A DNA stretch of 60,000 bases from Tubiluchus corallicola (GCA_030141605.1 JAQGDQ010000080.1:250001-310000); one strand, 5' to 3'. Counted from the stretch's first letter, positions 1 to 13,499 are shown. Notes: generated from the letters alone by a model not told the origin. Numbers and translations are program-made.

Positions 1-127
1 AGATCATAGGAACTGTTGAACTAAAGTAGTTAAATTATCTTGATAATACTGTATTTGCATGTGGGTTTTCTCTTACCATTCAGTTAATTGTACAATTTAA
101 CTAAAGAAAGCAACTGCAACCTTATAC

Positions 128-248
128 CTGTTAACAGCGATAGCCATGATATTTAACAGCGAAGCGATGCAACAGATTAAGCAAACAATTCCAATAACTG
201 TGCAGAGTTCAGCATTGTGATGGAAGAATTCGTACCCGTTAATTACCC
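128..248 (-). CDS. GPCR-A exon 3 (ECL1 and TM3)
   Basis: 121 bp, acceptor TTTTGCAG and donor GTATAAG, phase 1 in and phase 2 out. It encodes GVINGYEFF followed by TM3 with its disulfide Cys and the end AIAVNR. It is the last GPCR-A exon in the window. Confidence 0.9.
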
Positions 249-654
249 CTGCAAAATAAAGCGATTTAGAAAAAGCACGACCTGCATTATCTGAATAACG
301 AAAAGCATAACTGACAGTCTAATCGCATTCCGTAAGTATGACACGGGCGCAAACTCGGTTCACTATTATCCAAGTTGAATTATTACTCAATTATTGTTTT
401 TCTTGGCATTCAGGTGAAAGGCATTCACCTCTGCTTTTCTTGATTTATTAAAAAATGAAATCGGTTGGAAGAAGAATTTTTCCCACCTTCACATGTCAGT
501 CAGTCAGTCAGTCGGTCACTCAGTCAGTCAGTCAGTCAGTCAGTCAGTCAGTCAGTCAGTCAGTCAGTCAGTCAGTCAGTCAGTCAGTCAGTCAGTCAGT
601 CAGTCAGTCAGTCAGTCAGTCAGTCAGTCAGTCAGTCAGTCAGTCAGTCAGTCA

Positions 655-724
<70 letters not shown>

Positions 725-3700
725 GTGTCTGCCAGTCAGTCAGTTTGTCAGTTAATCAGTCACGTTTGCTTCTTCGTGTGTGAACGTCAAGTTCAGAGTT
801 TAATCTTGTCAAAAAATATTAACATTTTGCTTTGATTGTGTTTTCTAATTATGTAGTTGATAGTTGTTCAGTTACACTGGTTTTCAATTTTTGTACTTTA
901 TAATAATTTTTGTTAAACCGTCCCTCATTCATCGATTGTTTAATGATAGTCACCGACGATTGCTTGAAGCGAGTAAACTAGCAATAAGGAATGTTGGCGT
1001 TTTTATTCGATGTAGGAATGTATGTGAAGGAAGGGCTGGGAAACAGAAACACATGACATATCCAAGTATGACACTAAATTTATCAAATAAGTCCCAATTG
1101 CATTAATTACGACATGCCATTACGAAGTCATTGCGCAAAGTGCCTGTACGTTTTATATGACATAATTCGCATTATAAAGTTTGTCTAAAGGCTAAAGCCA
1201 AATCATTAATTATTATGGTCATAACCTCTTCATTTGGGAATATATTATGGCTAGTAATTCGTGTTTACTAATAGAACTTTCTTATATGCGAAATAGTAAT
1301 GAATTTGAAATTAGCCATTACATTATATTTGATGCGCTTTGTTATTCAAAGGCTTTGAATTTCAAACTGCGGAAGGCTTTGTAATTATGTCTCAAGCGCG
1401 CATCGTCAGAAACAAGAAGCTTTAATGTAAAGTCCCCCAGTGATTCTTGACGTATGAAGCGAGCGGTCACGTATACAGATAACCTTCATGACTAGGCATT
1501 ACAGTCAGGGATCTTGGACAGGTTGTTTCTTTTGAAACACATCCTCATACAGTGGCGTTGGGAAAGGTTTTCCGCAGAGAGGGCAAAGAGTGTAGAACTG
1601 CCATTCTACTTTGCAGCTAAGGGTCGGGGAAGGGGCACTGTAAGCTCCCTAGCGGACCTATTGTTTGTTGTTTTGTCTATCCATTGTATAGGTCTATTGT
1701 TTTGTAAGTTTCTTTAGATACTCAATGAGTTTCTTTAGGCTATAATAGCACATGCGATCTATAGTGTAAGCACGTATAATGCAATATGCACCTCAAAATC
1801 TGAAGCAAAAAGTGACTTTGCAATTAAATATGAAAAAACCCAGAAAAGAAAACCCTGCCTGCACAACAGACGACTATTTAGTATTAATAGATCTCATATT
1901 CAATATCAAAGCGAGTTGGAAAGTAAGGATTTTATGAAGATTGCTGTGCACGGCTGCAACACGCATCTCAACTTTATCTCTATTTTAATTTAGAGAGAAA
2001 GTCGAGCAGTGAATTTTGTATGGAAATGATAATTGTGATATTAAAACAGTGCAAACAACTAAAAGTAATTTACGTTTTCTAGGCATTTTGTTTTGTCGTT
2101 TCTCTATTTTTTCCTTTTGGTGCCTTTTATGCGTTATTTATGAATTTAGGTCTGTTAGACTAGATGAATTTTCTGGAAAGAGGCGTTTTTTCTGAAAGTG
2201 GGCAACCTTGCCAGTCTTACCAGTTTCACTATGTTGAATCTGAAAAAACTATTTCCAACTTCAAAAACCCAGCGGAAAATGGTAAAAAAGTGCAAAAAAT
2301 AAAATGGTTGCCAAGTTTTTGCGCAAACAGTAGGCCAATATTAAAAGAAATTACCCCAGAAAATTAACGTTAAGAGGCGATTGTGATATCCATTTCAGGG
2401 TAGTTAGACCTAAAAATGCATTTCTACTACGTACTTCCATTTTAAAAATGGCCACTCTATATACAAAATGACTGCCACACAAAACGAAATTATTCCAATC
2501 ATACGATTATATTTTAAAAGTTAAAACTGTTTTACTTAAGAATTTATAATAAAATTAAAAGACAAATGATATTTATCAAGTGGACTTGCTACTAGACCTC
2601 AAAAAGTTGCAAAGGACTGAAAAAATCAAAAAACAAAAACAAAATGGCCGTCGGATCCCCGACATATAGTCTTAGAGAATGATGAAAAAAGTTCAATGTT
2701 ATGCTAATAAAAACATGCTATCCGCCAAAATTTGTTACTGCTGTTGAAATAGATATTGGGGAAACCTGAAAACGTGAGTACTTCATCCCATAAGATTATA
2801 ACAAAAATTTTGATAATTCTGTTAGAAATATAATAATATAATAACGTAAGTTTTAAAAAACAGGCTAAATTTGACTTTTTTCAAAGTCATATCAAAAGAA
2901 CTGTTTTGAATTTTTGGAAAAGGTAGATTTTTCTAGGAAAAGAGCGACTAGATTATTCTACCTTCAGCTTCTCTGCAGTATGCCCCCAAAGTTTAAACAG
3001 GCGAAAACGGTCATTTTATTTGAAGTTCCAGTGCCTCTATCATGAAACGAAATAATTTGAAATGGGCGTCTTTTTTTACCTCTATCATGAAACGAAATTA
3101 TTTGAAATTGGCGCCTTATTTTTTACGTTGTAGTTACATCTGGAGATATTCACTAGGGTTTCTACTTGCAAAACATCCTCATGGTAAGCAGGTAAGTTTT
3201 CTTAAAACGTTAAGTGTCAAGATAGTACAGAAAATTATTTTAGTATTATTGCACCTGCTATCGGAGAATACACCTTTGTGATAATTTCAGCTGACAGCTG
3301 GTGCCATATCATCAAAAAGAGTCTAAATATATGTGGTATCTCTTTATTGTCCTCCGTAGTTGCCTGCGGTTAGGGTGCCATTATGACGTCCGCACAAAAC
3401 TGTATCCAGTGTATCTACGATTGTGGCCATGTTTCTAAATTATTGGTCCTTATGATCTGTGTCAGAAACTGCTTATACAGGCTTGGCAAAACACATTTAT
3501 GCCAAAACGTTTTGTGACAAAACTGACAGGGTCCAAATATTTGCGTTGTTAAATTTTTAGAGAAGGTAAGTTTGTTATTGCGTACGGTATACATGATACC
3601 ATTGTATTTCAAAAAATATTAAATACATTATTACAAAATGCGAATATGAATTGCAACAACTGTTCTCTAAAAGCCTGCACTTACCAACAAGAGAAAATGG

Positions 3701-5365
3701 ATTAACGAAGGTAGAAACACCTAGATCGGCAATAGTAAGATTTATAATGAGCATATTAGCAGGAGTTCGTAGCTTTTTGCTATAGTACACTGCCGTGATA
3801 ATCTGAAATAAAACTTCATTGCATTCTTTGTAGACGTTGTCAAAGCTACTGTCAATAAGATAATCATGCCTCCATGGAATATGATTTTATTTTCCAATAA
3901 ACCAATTGAGAAATTACTGCTGATATAAAGTAATAATAAAATAAAGTTTACTACATAACGAAAAAATGTGGAGAGAAGTCTGGAAAAGGATGTGCCATAT
4001 TGCCAGGCCATCGAAACTCATGCTTCATGCCTCACGCTTCATACTTCATACTTCATGCTTCATGCTTCACGGCCCACTGGGCCATAGGGGCTCATGCTCT
4101 CACGCTTCACACACGAGTCTGCATTGCGCATTCAAAATGGAATCATTTGACGAGGAAGATTTCTTGATTTTGTTGTGTCTCAGAAGAAGGAAGCGAAAGA
4201 GACGGAGAATATGGTGCCGGGAGCATTTTTTGCTCAGAGAATCCAGAGGAGAATTTCAGCGGACATTTCAACACCTCGTGGACAATCCTGATGAAGAACT
4301 ATTTCATAATTATACAAGGATGTCGTACAAGACTTACAGTACATTAAAGTCCCTCGTGCTAGGACATCTGAAGCCACGCCATTCAAATTGGAGGAGGCCA
4401 ATCGAAGCAGAACAAAAGCTCATCATAACTCTCAGGTGGTAATTACTAGTCAAAGTATGTTTGTCAGATAAGCATGCACTGACATGACCACATAAAAAAG
4501 TAGATCTAAACACCCCCCCCCCCGATAAAAAAGAAAGGCCACACAAAAATTCCAAAATGTTTTTGAAGGGTAAAATTTAATTATTTTATGTTTTTCAGAT
4601 ATACTGACATGACCATATAATAAAAACAAAAACCGAAAAACGAAAGTGAAAAATTTGAAAAGGTTTAGGTCACAATGTCCCGTTCTAACTCTGATCGTGA
4701 AATGAATAGTCCTCAGGACCATGAGCAGTCAAAAAACGCTCTGATATCCAGTCTGCCCTCGGACTCACGTCTCGAAAAAGTGAACATGTTCACTTCTAGC
4801 TTCACGCGTGAGTCGTGAAGCTTGAAGTGTGAGGCGTGAGCGGAGGTCTATGGCGCACCGCAAATAAGATTACGTTTGTTCATTTTTCCACTCACGCGTT
4901 TAGACGTGAAGCATGAGCGTGAGGCATGAAGCGTGAGTTTCTATGGCCTGGCAGCCTAAGCCGTATAGAATATTTTTTAAATCGGGGTAAAAATATTAGC
5001 AAAATAAAGAGACGAAAGTGAAGCATTGTAGACATTCGAAAAACAAGAAAGCGAAATTGAAGAAAAGAAACGAAAGAATAAAGGTGGAATAGAAGAATTA
5101 AATATTCTTCCAATCCGAAGAAAAAAGCCGAGAATTCATATATCTTTACAGCTTCTGTATATCAACTCTAGTTTACCATAACATTTCCAAAAGTTCCCAG
5201 TGTTATCATGACGGTTAGCATTGCAATAAGAAAGCCTGTTAGTCCTGGATGCTCTTCAAAAGGATCTACGAACTGCTTCTCATCATCCCAAATTGTACCA
5301 TTGCTGTCATTTCGTTTTAGTACATGTTTGATAATTGTGTCTGGCGGACCGCCCAGTAGCTCCAT
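128..5365 (-). CDS. GPCR-A, melatonin-receptor-like class A receptor (exons 1-3; 3' part outside window)
   Basis: This is the 5' part of a seven-transmembrane receptor gene. The exons are 5177-5365, 3685-3802 and 128-248, with introns 3803-5176 and 249-3684, all GT-AG, in phases 0, 1 and 2. The N-terminus carries two N-glycosylation sequons (NDS, NGT). TM1 has the GN motif (GTFGNVM), TM2 has NLTIAD with the conserved Asp, and TM3 has the conserved Cys (AELC) and ends in AVNR, so the next exon should begin with Y to give NRY. That motif replaces DRY in melatonin, moody and Tre1-type receptors. The exon ends at a good donor (GTATAAG) at 121-127, and TM4-TM7 would lie left of position 1. Intron positions and phases equal those of GPCR-B, so the two are tandem paralogs. 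The ligand is unknown. The start was chosen because MELLGG aligns with MELFGS of GPCR-B. Confidence 0.88.
496..740. repeat. (CAGT)n then (CTGT)n tetranucleotide array
   Basis: About 160 bp of CAGT units switch to about 70 bp of CTGT units without loss of the 4-bp register. It lies in GPCR-A intron 2. The SQSV/LSVC-type reading frames across it are low-complexity artefacts. Confidence 0.97.
741..3030. other. GPCR-A intron 2, no gene seen
   Basis: AT-rich intronic DNA. The only open frames are short, lack recognisable motifs, and are not flanked by convincing splice sites. Confidence 0.6.
3034..3126. repeat. Two-copy direct repeat, about 45-bp unit
   Basis: The segment beginning CCTCTATCATGAAACGAAAT occurs at about 3034 and again at about 3079, with a few mismatches. 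It is a simple local tandem duplication in GPCR-A intron 2. Confidence 0.85.
3685..3802 (-). CDS. GPCR-A exon 2 (ICL1 and TM2)
   Basis: 118 bp, acceptor TTTCAG and donor GTAAGT, phase 0 in and phase 1 out. It encodes SKKLRTPANMLI (loop 1) and TM2 NLTIAD. Length and phase are identical to exon 2 of GPCR-B. Confidence 0.9.
4001..4953 (+). mobile_element. PIF/Harbinger-like DNA transposon, internally deleted
   Basis: The outer ends are inverted: TGCCAGGCCATCGAAACTCA at 4001 matches the reverse complement of the sequence ending at 4953, with one mismatch in the first 20. Similarity continues through CATGCCTCACGC. A second inverted pair lies further in (GGCCATAGGGGCTCATG near 4080; the complement near 4824-4855), and both ends are built from repeats of TCATGCTTCA/TCACGCTTCA. 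A truncated transposase start lies inside. No 3-bp target duplication is obvious. The element sits in GPCR-A intron 1. Confidence 0.8.
4137..4442 (+). pseudogene. N-terminal fragment of a Harbinger/HARBI1-like transposase
   Basis: A 101-codon frame starts MESFDEEDFL. The acidic start, a basic stretch, a WCREHFLLRESRGEF-type segment, F-NYTRMSYKTYSTL and EAEQKLIITLR resemble the region before the DDE nuclease of PIF/Harbinger transposases. The catalytic domain is absent and the frame stops at TGGTAA. Family members read LRY here. A possible intron (donor AG|GTGGTAATT at 4436, acceptor TTTTTCAG near 4600) would restore LRY, followed shortly by another stop. The element therefore cannot encode an active nuclease. 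Confidence 0.65.
5177..5365 (-). CDS. GPCR-A exon 1 (N-terminus and TM1)
   Basis: 63 codons from ATG to a GTAAAC donor, ending in phase 0. It encodes the glycosylatable N-terminus, the shared block DPFEEHP-LTG and TM1. The ATG lies directly after a possible splice acceptor (TTATAG), so a non-coding 5' exon is likely. Confidence 0.88.
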
Positions 5366-6679
5366 CTATAACCTAAATATTAGCATACGTGATTTAACGC
5401 ATTTTTTACCAAACTCGCCTTACAAAGTAAGAACAGAATCGAAATGAAGGCTCATTTCTAAAAGAACCAGTGTTCTATTGCGCTCATATTGTTTCAGATA
5501 TGTATAAACTAATTGATCATTTTGCTTGTGATTATGCCATTTTTATTTAATACGTGAATGTCTATGTTCATTGGAATTAGTTGGCATAAAATCCATTAGT
5601 ATTCAAAGTGGGGGTAAGGAAAAGCCCTGCTGTGTCCTACATATTTCATGTCTACTTAGATAGCCTATTAGTTAAAGTACACAGATCAAACTAAAATAGG
5701 AGCTAAGAGGAATCTTCTATTATTAACGTATTTTGGCTCTTCTTAAAAATTGTAGAACCGTTCTGAAATCTTACAATATGTATGAACCTCTTCACTTTCA
5801 TATTTTTATATCAATTTTTATGTGATTAAGGAACCAAGGTGAAAAACATGTCAGTAAATTCTGCAGACTGCAAAATCAAATTAGAGATACCACAGAGCTG
5901 TCACGCTTTTGCGACATTAACTTGACGCCACAATGATAATATAATGGCAAAGAAGCGAGTTGTATTTATAAATAAAGGACAGGACATAAAGTTAAAACAG
6001 AATTTAATAATGCGAATTTTCTTACGACGGATAAGCTAACAAATATGCATGTCTTTCGCCATTTTACAGCGCCAGCTATGGAAGTTCTATAGAAGCTATA
6101 GAAATTTAGGTATGTGCATCAAACTACGGATTCAGGCGTGTTTTTACATATAATAGAACGAGGCTGGATATGCTCCATCATGAAGATGAATAGCATTTAC
6201 ATCAAATGAGACCGGTAGTGTAAATTCTAATGATAGCTAGCGAAGATTAGTGATTTCCATGTTTGTCCGCTGAACAAGACACCTGCTCCTGTCCGTCTGG
6301 GCCTTTGTCGCCTGTCCATATGTGGTATAATGTGAAAGTGTGATACCCTAGCTTTCCTTTTGCTGTAACTTTCAAAGAGCATTTGACAGCGTCTGGCTCG
6401 ATTGACCGATGTACAAATTAAGCAACACAAAATGTAACTGGTAAAATTTTACATTTAATAAACAATGTTTGTATAATAGGAAAGTAAATATTAGACTTGG
6501 TGACTTCACATCACAGTCCTATAGTTGCAAAGTTGGATTTCACACGGCTCTGTAGCTTTTCCTTTACTGTTTATTTCTAATGTTGCAGATATGTTTCGTG
6601 AAATCACTAGATTTGATAGTGCTGACTGTTCAAGTGTGCTGATGATGGTACAATTTATGTAACTTGTGATAACGACACA
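5366..6679. other. Upstream region of GPCR-A, no gene seen
   Basis: It should contain the GPCR-A promoter and any non-coding first exon, but no core promoter element or coding exon could be identified. The short frames lack motifs. Confidence 0.5.
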
Positions 6680-7918
6680 GAAACAATTAAACTGGCTCAA
6701 AGTTACTGTAATTTGCTCTATAACTGGTGTTATCGCTAGCGTTTAATTTTAACCTGCGCACCTAGTAAAACAGAAGTTATTCCTTTTGCTATGGAAAATT
6801 TGACAGTTAAGTTACGTATTAGAAACATTAATGTAAATTACGTTAAAGCCAGATTTTGGAAATTAGCATAGATAATTCATTAACATTCAGTAAACACATT
6901 AATAATATTAGAAAGAAAGCCTAGAACAGGTGGATTCAATTCGACGCAAAATGTCATTTGTATAAAGGTTTTAGTTTGATAACAGCAATTGTATTGTTTA
7001 AGGCACTGCTGGTATTACCTATTGTTTTGTATGGTTGCATGGATAGCTCGTAAACACGATTTCTTTGACGACAAAAGTTATGACATCATGAAAACTGCGA
7101 CAGGTTGTAGTTTCCATCCATCCGGTGACAAGCTGGAGCTAACATGTGGATTGCCGCCTTTAGACGTTATGAGGAAAAAATTAACATGCCGAGCAGTGAC
7201 TTAGTAAAATTGAATTTGATTAGGTTAGATAACAATCCGATGACACAAAATAGGCACTTTTGCATCTGGTTTTAACGGCGGCTAATGAATTTTTAAGAAT
7301 AATTAAAATTTTTACTGTCCGAAATTTGGATTTACGAGAAATCCCCTAAGCAGTTGCTAAATATACTAAAAGTTGATATTAATAATTATAAATTAGCAAT
7401 ATGGAAACGTAAGTGTCGCAACAGATTTCTTTGTGGGGCATTTGCAGTTTATCCGTATTCACTAGGTACAGCTCCTTTTGACTATTCTAGTCCCGAGATG
7501 TAACGGAAAGCTTAAGGTTTTAACCTGTACCATTCTAACAGGTCAAAGCAATTTCAATGACTTCCTGTACAATACTGGTTATGCAGAAAGAAATGTGCCA
7601 GTGCCTAGAAGGGAGGCAAACCCCATATCATCTGCTATTTTGATGTAAATTAGTACATTGCATTAAAAGGGAATACTTTGTAAACGTTTTACAGCATTTG
7701 GATGTTAATTATATGTTAACTTATCATGATAATTTGATTCTAACGAATTTTGCTAATATTTTGTTAGATCATTTTCTTTTCTCACTAATTTAACCGGATT
7801 AAATAATTTAGGAAATGTGTATCATTGTCAGTTAAGCAGACAGTGATGATAGATTGCTTGCATAGGCTGTAAAGGCCTTTAAATACAGGGCACATGTATA
7901 TATGTTCGAATAAAGAGT
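6680..7918 (+). mobile_element. LINE remnant, reverse-transcriptase C-terminal part and 3' UTR
   Basis: Translated across frame breaks, it gives the post-catalytic RT sequence of CR1/I-type LINEs: PSKTEVIPF, then ISIDNSLTFSKHINNIRKK, then a stretch ending LLVLPIVLYGC, and a C-terminal NDFLYNTGYAERNVP. Several stops and frameshifts interrupt it. About 270 bp of apparent 3' UTR follows and runs directly into an AAT array. Confidence 0.72.
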
Positions 7919-8170
<252 letters not shown>

Positions 8171-8567
8171 CGTTTTTTCAGGCTTATTAGCATGTTCCCT
8201 CTGTTTCACTTATTATTCGAATTTCATTCATTAGATAAGTTGATGTGTAACTCTTTATCAGCTTGCCAATGCGGCCGCTTTGGTTTTACTCATGGGTTAT
8301 GAAGGATATTTTTTACTTTTAGACTCCCTTTTGTTCGGATATTGCCACTAAACGCACTGGCCTACCGGGCTCTCTTACTTGGCTGAGAGCAAATGATGGC
8401 AGTAAAGAGTGCCATGAAAGCAAATGATGGTAATATTAAAATGTAAGAGCCATGAAAGAAGACAATATTGTTGTTACAAACATCAAATACCATGTTTCTT
8501 GTCTTTTTCCTTTGCCTGCGTAGTAGATGCCCTAGCTGGCACAATCTTGATCACTCGAGGTCGAGAG

Positions 8568-9090
8568 TTCGCAGTAAAAATGACACAGGTAAAATGGCAC
8601 AAATGAAACTGTAGGTAAAAATGGCACGGGAAAAATGGCACAAATAGAAAAGTGGGTAAAATGGCACATAAGTTATTTTGATGCAATTGATTTCTGTAAT
8701 AAAACTACAATGCGCTCAGTAGGAAATGGATCTCTGCCAAAGCCGAGCAAAACTAAGCTTATTCGTCTGATTATTTTGATTAAAAAATATAACACAAAGA
8801 CAAAAAGCAAACCTATAAAAATGGACCTGTATTGGTATTATATAGACTAGCAAAAGACTCACAAAATATTTGTTCATTAAATAGATTTATAATCATTAAT
8901 GAACGAATGTTCCATATAGTGTTTATCTACCTTTTTAACCATTAATTTTGGCAATGGTCATAAGTGACAACACGCTGGTACATACCAAAATCACACTACA
9001 AAGCTATACACATTAATAAGCAAATGATATAGACAGCGTTACACAGTTTTAAAAGCGAGAACTTCTCGAACTGTAACTGGAACTGGAAGT
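8568..9090 (+). repeat. Dispersed repeat family R2, copy 1
   Basis: It begins with several copies of a motif like GGTAAAAATGGCACA, then continues through GATGCAATTGATTTCT, TCTCTGCCAAAGCCGA, and TTTTGGCAATGGTCATAAGTGA. The same order and orientation recur at 56333-56880. There is no coding capacity, and clear terminal inverted repeats were not found. Confidence 0.85.
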
Positions 9091-9099
9091 AACTCGTAC

Positions 9100-12000
9100 T
9101 CGTAGTTGTTTGTCCAGATGGAGATAACAAAAAAGAATTACGAAACACTCCGTCTGAGTCCTCCACGAAATGCTTGCACGTCATTGTGCAGCCTAACTAA
9201 CCAACTAAAATCTTGTTTCTATGTACCGTAAGCTTTTTAAAAAGGATTCAAGTCAATAAGAAGTTTGAAGCGTTTTTAATGATTTTGCTTGTATATTTTT
9301 AATCGAGCCACCGAACGTTCCGTTTAAGGTAGAAAATTATTTTCTGAACCATTGATCGCAATTATAGTTAGGCTTGTGTGAAAAATCTACATGTTGTTCA
9401 CATAGCAGCCGTCATAGCTATTTATTGCTTCACTTTTGGCAACTACGAAGAGGTTTCAATTTGCACAGGCATTCTCTCATTTAAACCTGTTTAACAGCAT
9501 GGGCAGATTCAGTGTACCCATAAAAGCAAAAACGTTCTGGCAACTTTCGGCTTTTTGTCTTAGAGTTTGCAGTTTACACATTTAGCGAACAGATTTAGAA
9601 CAAATGACTAAAATTAGTTTATACGGGTGTCCGACTGAGAGATCAAACTACACCGAGAGAACAATGGTGGTGAGGAACCGGAATTATTTCATTGATTTTT
9701 GTCCATCATTCTGTAATCTTGCAATTTTGGGAGACTTCAGACAGCAGGCTGTGTGTAATAGGATGTGAGTAACGTAAAAACAACGGAGACCAGTAAATGC
9801 AGGGGGAGTCACAAGTATTTTGACTGAAATTTGGAAAGTTACAAAATACTAAACTTACAGACCTAATCTAGGTAAGAAGTAAATGAACAAATGTAAAGAG
9901 CAGGAGAAGAAATAAACAAAGAACGAATGAATGAACAGTTAGACAAATGAGGACTGATAAATGTAGGACTGATAGACAAACGAGTGTATTTATTTACAAA
10001 GCACCTTTCAATAATTTTTTCAAATGTGCTGTACAATTAAAAATATTTAGGTAAAAGTCCGATACTGCTAAAAATGACGAGTTTTTAGTTTCCTTTTATA
10101 AGAATTAAATTAACGCAAGCTCTAATTCAAATTGGTAGCTTATCCTTACACTTTGGTAATGCTTGAAAATCCTAAATCAGCAAAGGTTTTCTTTTTATTA
10201 AAAGGTGCAAAAAGTAAGCTGGAGCCAACCTACATAAATGTAATGTTTTGTAAGTTAAAACTAATATTTTAAATGCATACCGACGTTTGATTGGTAGCCA
10301 AGGAAGACTATGCGAAGCATTTGTTGCACTGTCGTTGTTCCGTTATACATAGAACATAAGCACCAGATTGCTGGTTAATCAACACAAAATTTAATTGAAC
10401 AAAATCATAAAAAGTTGAAATCGCCGCCTTCGTCTTTCCTGCTTGTTTTCGCACATGCGCACTACACCTCAAACTAACATTACGTGACAGTCATAATTTG
10501 TAACATGTTTTGCAACTTTTGCAACTTGGTCGAAGTTATGAATGAAATAATAAATGAATGAAAGAAGGAATGAGCTAGATGCCTAGGACTAAAATGGGCT
10601 AGATTAATGGATAAAACAGATAGACAAAGTAATAAGGAATGAAGAGACCATAAACAAATAGCTCGATCAAACGAGCTAATAAACGAATAGATGAACGAAT
10701 GAATGGACAAATGAAGAATGAATAAAGAAATGTGTGAATAAATAAATCAACCAATAAGCGACTGATTAACTAATAACTGAAAAAATAGATGAATGAATTG
10801 ACATTTTAATGTAAAAGGAAATAGACAAATGAATAAATAAATGGAAAGAATAAATGGACGAACGAATAATTGCGTTGAGCTTACAGACGAATTACTTTGG
10901 AACGAATACGAAAGAGAAAAAAATTATAAGAGTTTATAATGTGCTCTTATGCCGTATAATTAAGCGGTATTTGTGTAGACTAATATTTAACTGCATGTGT
11001 AAAAGTAAAACACTGCAAAGGACCGCCCAGAAGGACCTAAAATTCCGTTTACTGCTGGGTGGATTAAAATGATGCTAATAGACTAATTTCTATACACTCT
11101 TCATTTAAACTCAGTACGCACGCATAATTTACCCGCAATTAGGGATCTTACGGCTGGTATTTTGAACTAAACAATTTTACAATTGAACCAAACAGCCGAC
11201 CACTATACAATTTTATAATCTCTGTTACTTACAGGCATTTCGTTTCAGTTATTATCTTTTATACAGTTCAGAACACTATTAGCAGATATCTAGCAGTCAA
11301 TAATCAACACACTAGGCGTATATATTACACATCGATTGATTGTGGCAATTCCGGACTTTCTGTTTAACAAGAATAATCCTCTATGATCAGATACTGACTT
11401 GGCAGAGGCCCCTTAGCCATGTTCTGATGCATCTACCTTTTATGAAATTAAATGACAGAGACAGTGAGGCAGGTCAAACCACCCAGAAGAAATTTTATTC
11501 GCGTCACTCAGTCCCAGAGACCTAGTGAATTAATTATAAAATGTCTGCCTTCTGGTTATAAAAATAAATTATATCTAATAGACGGCCCGAAACTTTTGCT
11601 CTACACTGCACTAATAAAGCCAAAGGTCGTAATTAACTGGATTCACCTGTCAAACAATCTGCTGTGATTATTTCATCTGCACATACGGATCAATAATGTT
11701 AACTGTGGTAGTGCCTATGACACTTCACGACATCAGAAAATGTATTAAAAGTTGGATACCATTATGATAGTTAATCACAATAGCTCAACAACCTTATGCT
11801 TTTAATTGAATTTAGATGGTAATATTTATTTGTCTGATTTTCGTATACATGTAATATATTTTTTCATGTCAAACCCACATGCTTTGTAATTAAGAATACA
11901 CGTGTTATATGTGGTAAACAATTATAAACTTGTCGTTACAATTAGCTTATATAGCTATGTTCATTTTCAGTTATTTACGGATCCAAATTAGTAAATTTAT

Positions 12001-12300
12001 CCAAATACCCTTGTTGTCTCCTTTCTGCGGCTAAGAAGCAAAGTTGCAACAATACGAAATAAGATGTAAGATGTTTTATCTAGGGGCACACCAAGAGACA
12101 ATAACTGGAGTTTGTAGACTTGCCATCAAGTTAGTAGCAAAGCTTTGAAAATATTCTGGGCCATTTCGTATTAAAATAATGGTAAAGTCCAACGAATTTT
12201 AGGTTCTAAACGGAAACAGGGCGTTCTGCAGGATTTTACTTAAAAGGTTCTTTGCGGATGCTCATTAACTTTTACATCTCGGAACGGCTCACATGTGTTC
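9100..12300. other. Intergenic DNA with decayed tetranucleotide tracts
   Basis: No gene was recognised. Around 9900-9990 and 10530-10870 the sequence is dominated by degenerate GAAT/AAATGA units. The small frames at 10854-11072 and 11340-11667 have no identifiable motif. Confidence 0.55.
10530..10870. repeat. Degenerate (GAAT/AAATGA)n tract
   Basis: Repeated AATGAATGAA, GAACGAATGAATG and AAATAAATGG strings interrupted by many substitutions. It looks like an old tetranucleotide microsatellite. Confidence 0.7.
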
Positions 12301-12316
12301 TCCCACACGCGCAAAA

Positions 12317-12542
<226 letters not shown>

Positions 12543-12719
12543 CTTTTTGTAATGACAGTTTAATGCGGTAATGATTTTTTGCCTGAATCTCATGTAGATG
12601 GTAAATTTTGACACGTTTTATACACAGCATCTCTATGTAGATGATACTTCTATTGTTCTCGGATTTTGTAACATAATTTTCCTTCGTTATTGATTTTTTA
12701 CATTGGTTCCGTATGCCTT

Positions 12720-12792
12720 GGTACTATTAGTGTCCTAAATATAACACTGATTATTGGTGCTATTAATGTCCTAAATATATATTGATTATTTT
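12720..12792. repeat. Two-copy direct repeat, about 37-bp unit
   Basis: CTATTAGTGTCCTAAATATA followed by a TGATTATT block occurs twice in tandem with small differences. Confidence 0.75.
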
Positions 12793-12799
12793 TTGCTTC

Positions 12800-13490
12800 G
12801 AAAATGGTATTTATGCCGAAACGATCACAGGATAAATAACATTTTTTTTCTAAATACTTTCGCGTAACTAATTGTTCTTTTAAAAAGTTATATTGCACCG
12901 TTCGCGTAGTATAACTTTGCAAAATGTTCACTAATTATTTAAGTTTTGTTTAACGATACAAAATTTATTAAAATTGAAAAGAAATTGTACCTTAAAAATG
13001 ATTGTATACCTATAGCGTGACTTACTTTATTAAAGTAACAGTAGTATCAAAAAGGCTATACTTACTAAAGATCTGTATGTCAAGTACTTTCGCTGCTTAC
13101 GAGATTTGTCTTTTTGAATCCATTGTTTTCACTTCATAAATAAGTTTCGATCAGTTGGGCGCAGCAAATAAAATGTGTGGAAGATACAGTTAGGTGTACT
13201 GACTTGTCGTGCTGAAGGATCAATCGAGTAACTTTGCAAAAACCATAACGTTCACGCAAAATTTTGGTTGACCGCCGTTCGGGTGATATCGAGAAGCACT
13301 GATTTAAGCGCTACACTCCTGAAGCCAGACTTGCGTTTCAGCGAATAGTGTAGATCCTAAAGTTGCGTCGCGCAGTTAATAACTTCAGTAATGCATGGCC
13401 CCGTAAGCACACTTGCTAGTTTTGGGGCATACTGTGCTATTAGAGATATATAGAACAAGTTTTATATAAATGGAGATATATATAAATCAA
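12800..13490. other. No feature seen
   Basis: AT-rich intergenic DNA; no coding, RNA or repeat feature could be supported. Confidence 0.5.
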
Positions 13491-13499
13491 AACGTAAAA

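Noticed and set aside
455-835. Ser-Gln-Ser-Val repeat protein frames
   Set aside because: All three overlapping frames are translations of a CAGT/CTGT microsatellite inside an intron.
3966-4136. Upstream start of the transposase frame
   Set aside because: This part translates the left terminal repeat of the transposon (His-rich HASRFILHTS); the likely start is the ATG at 4137.
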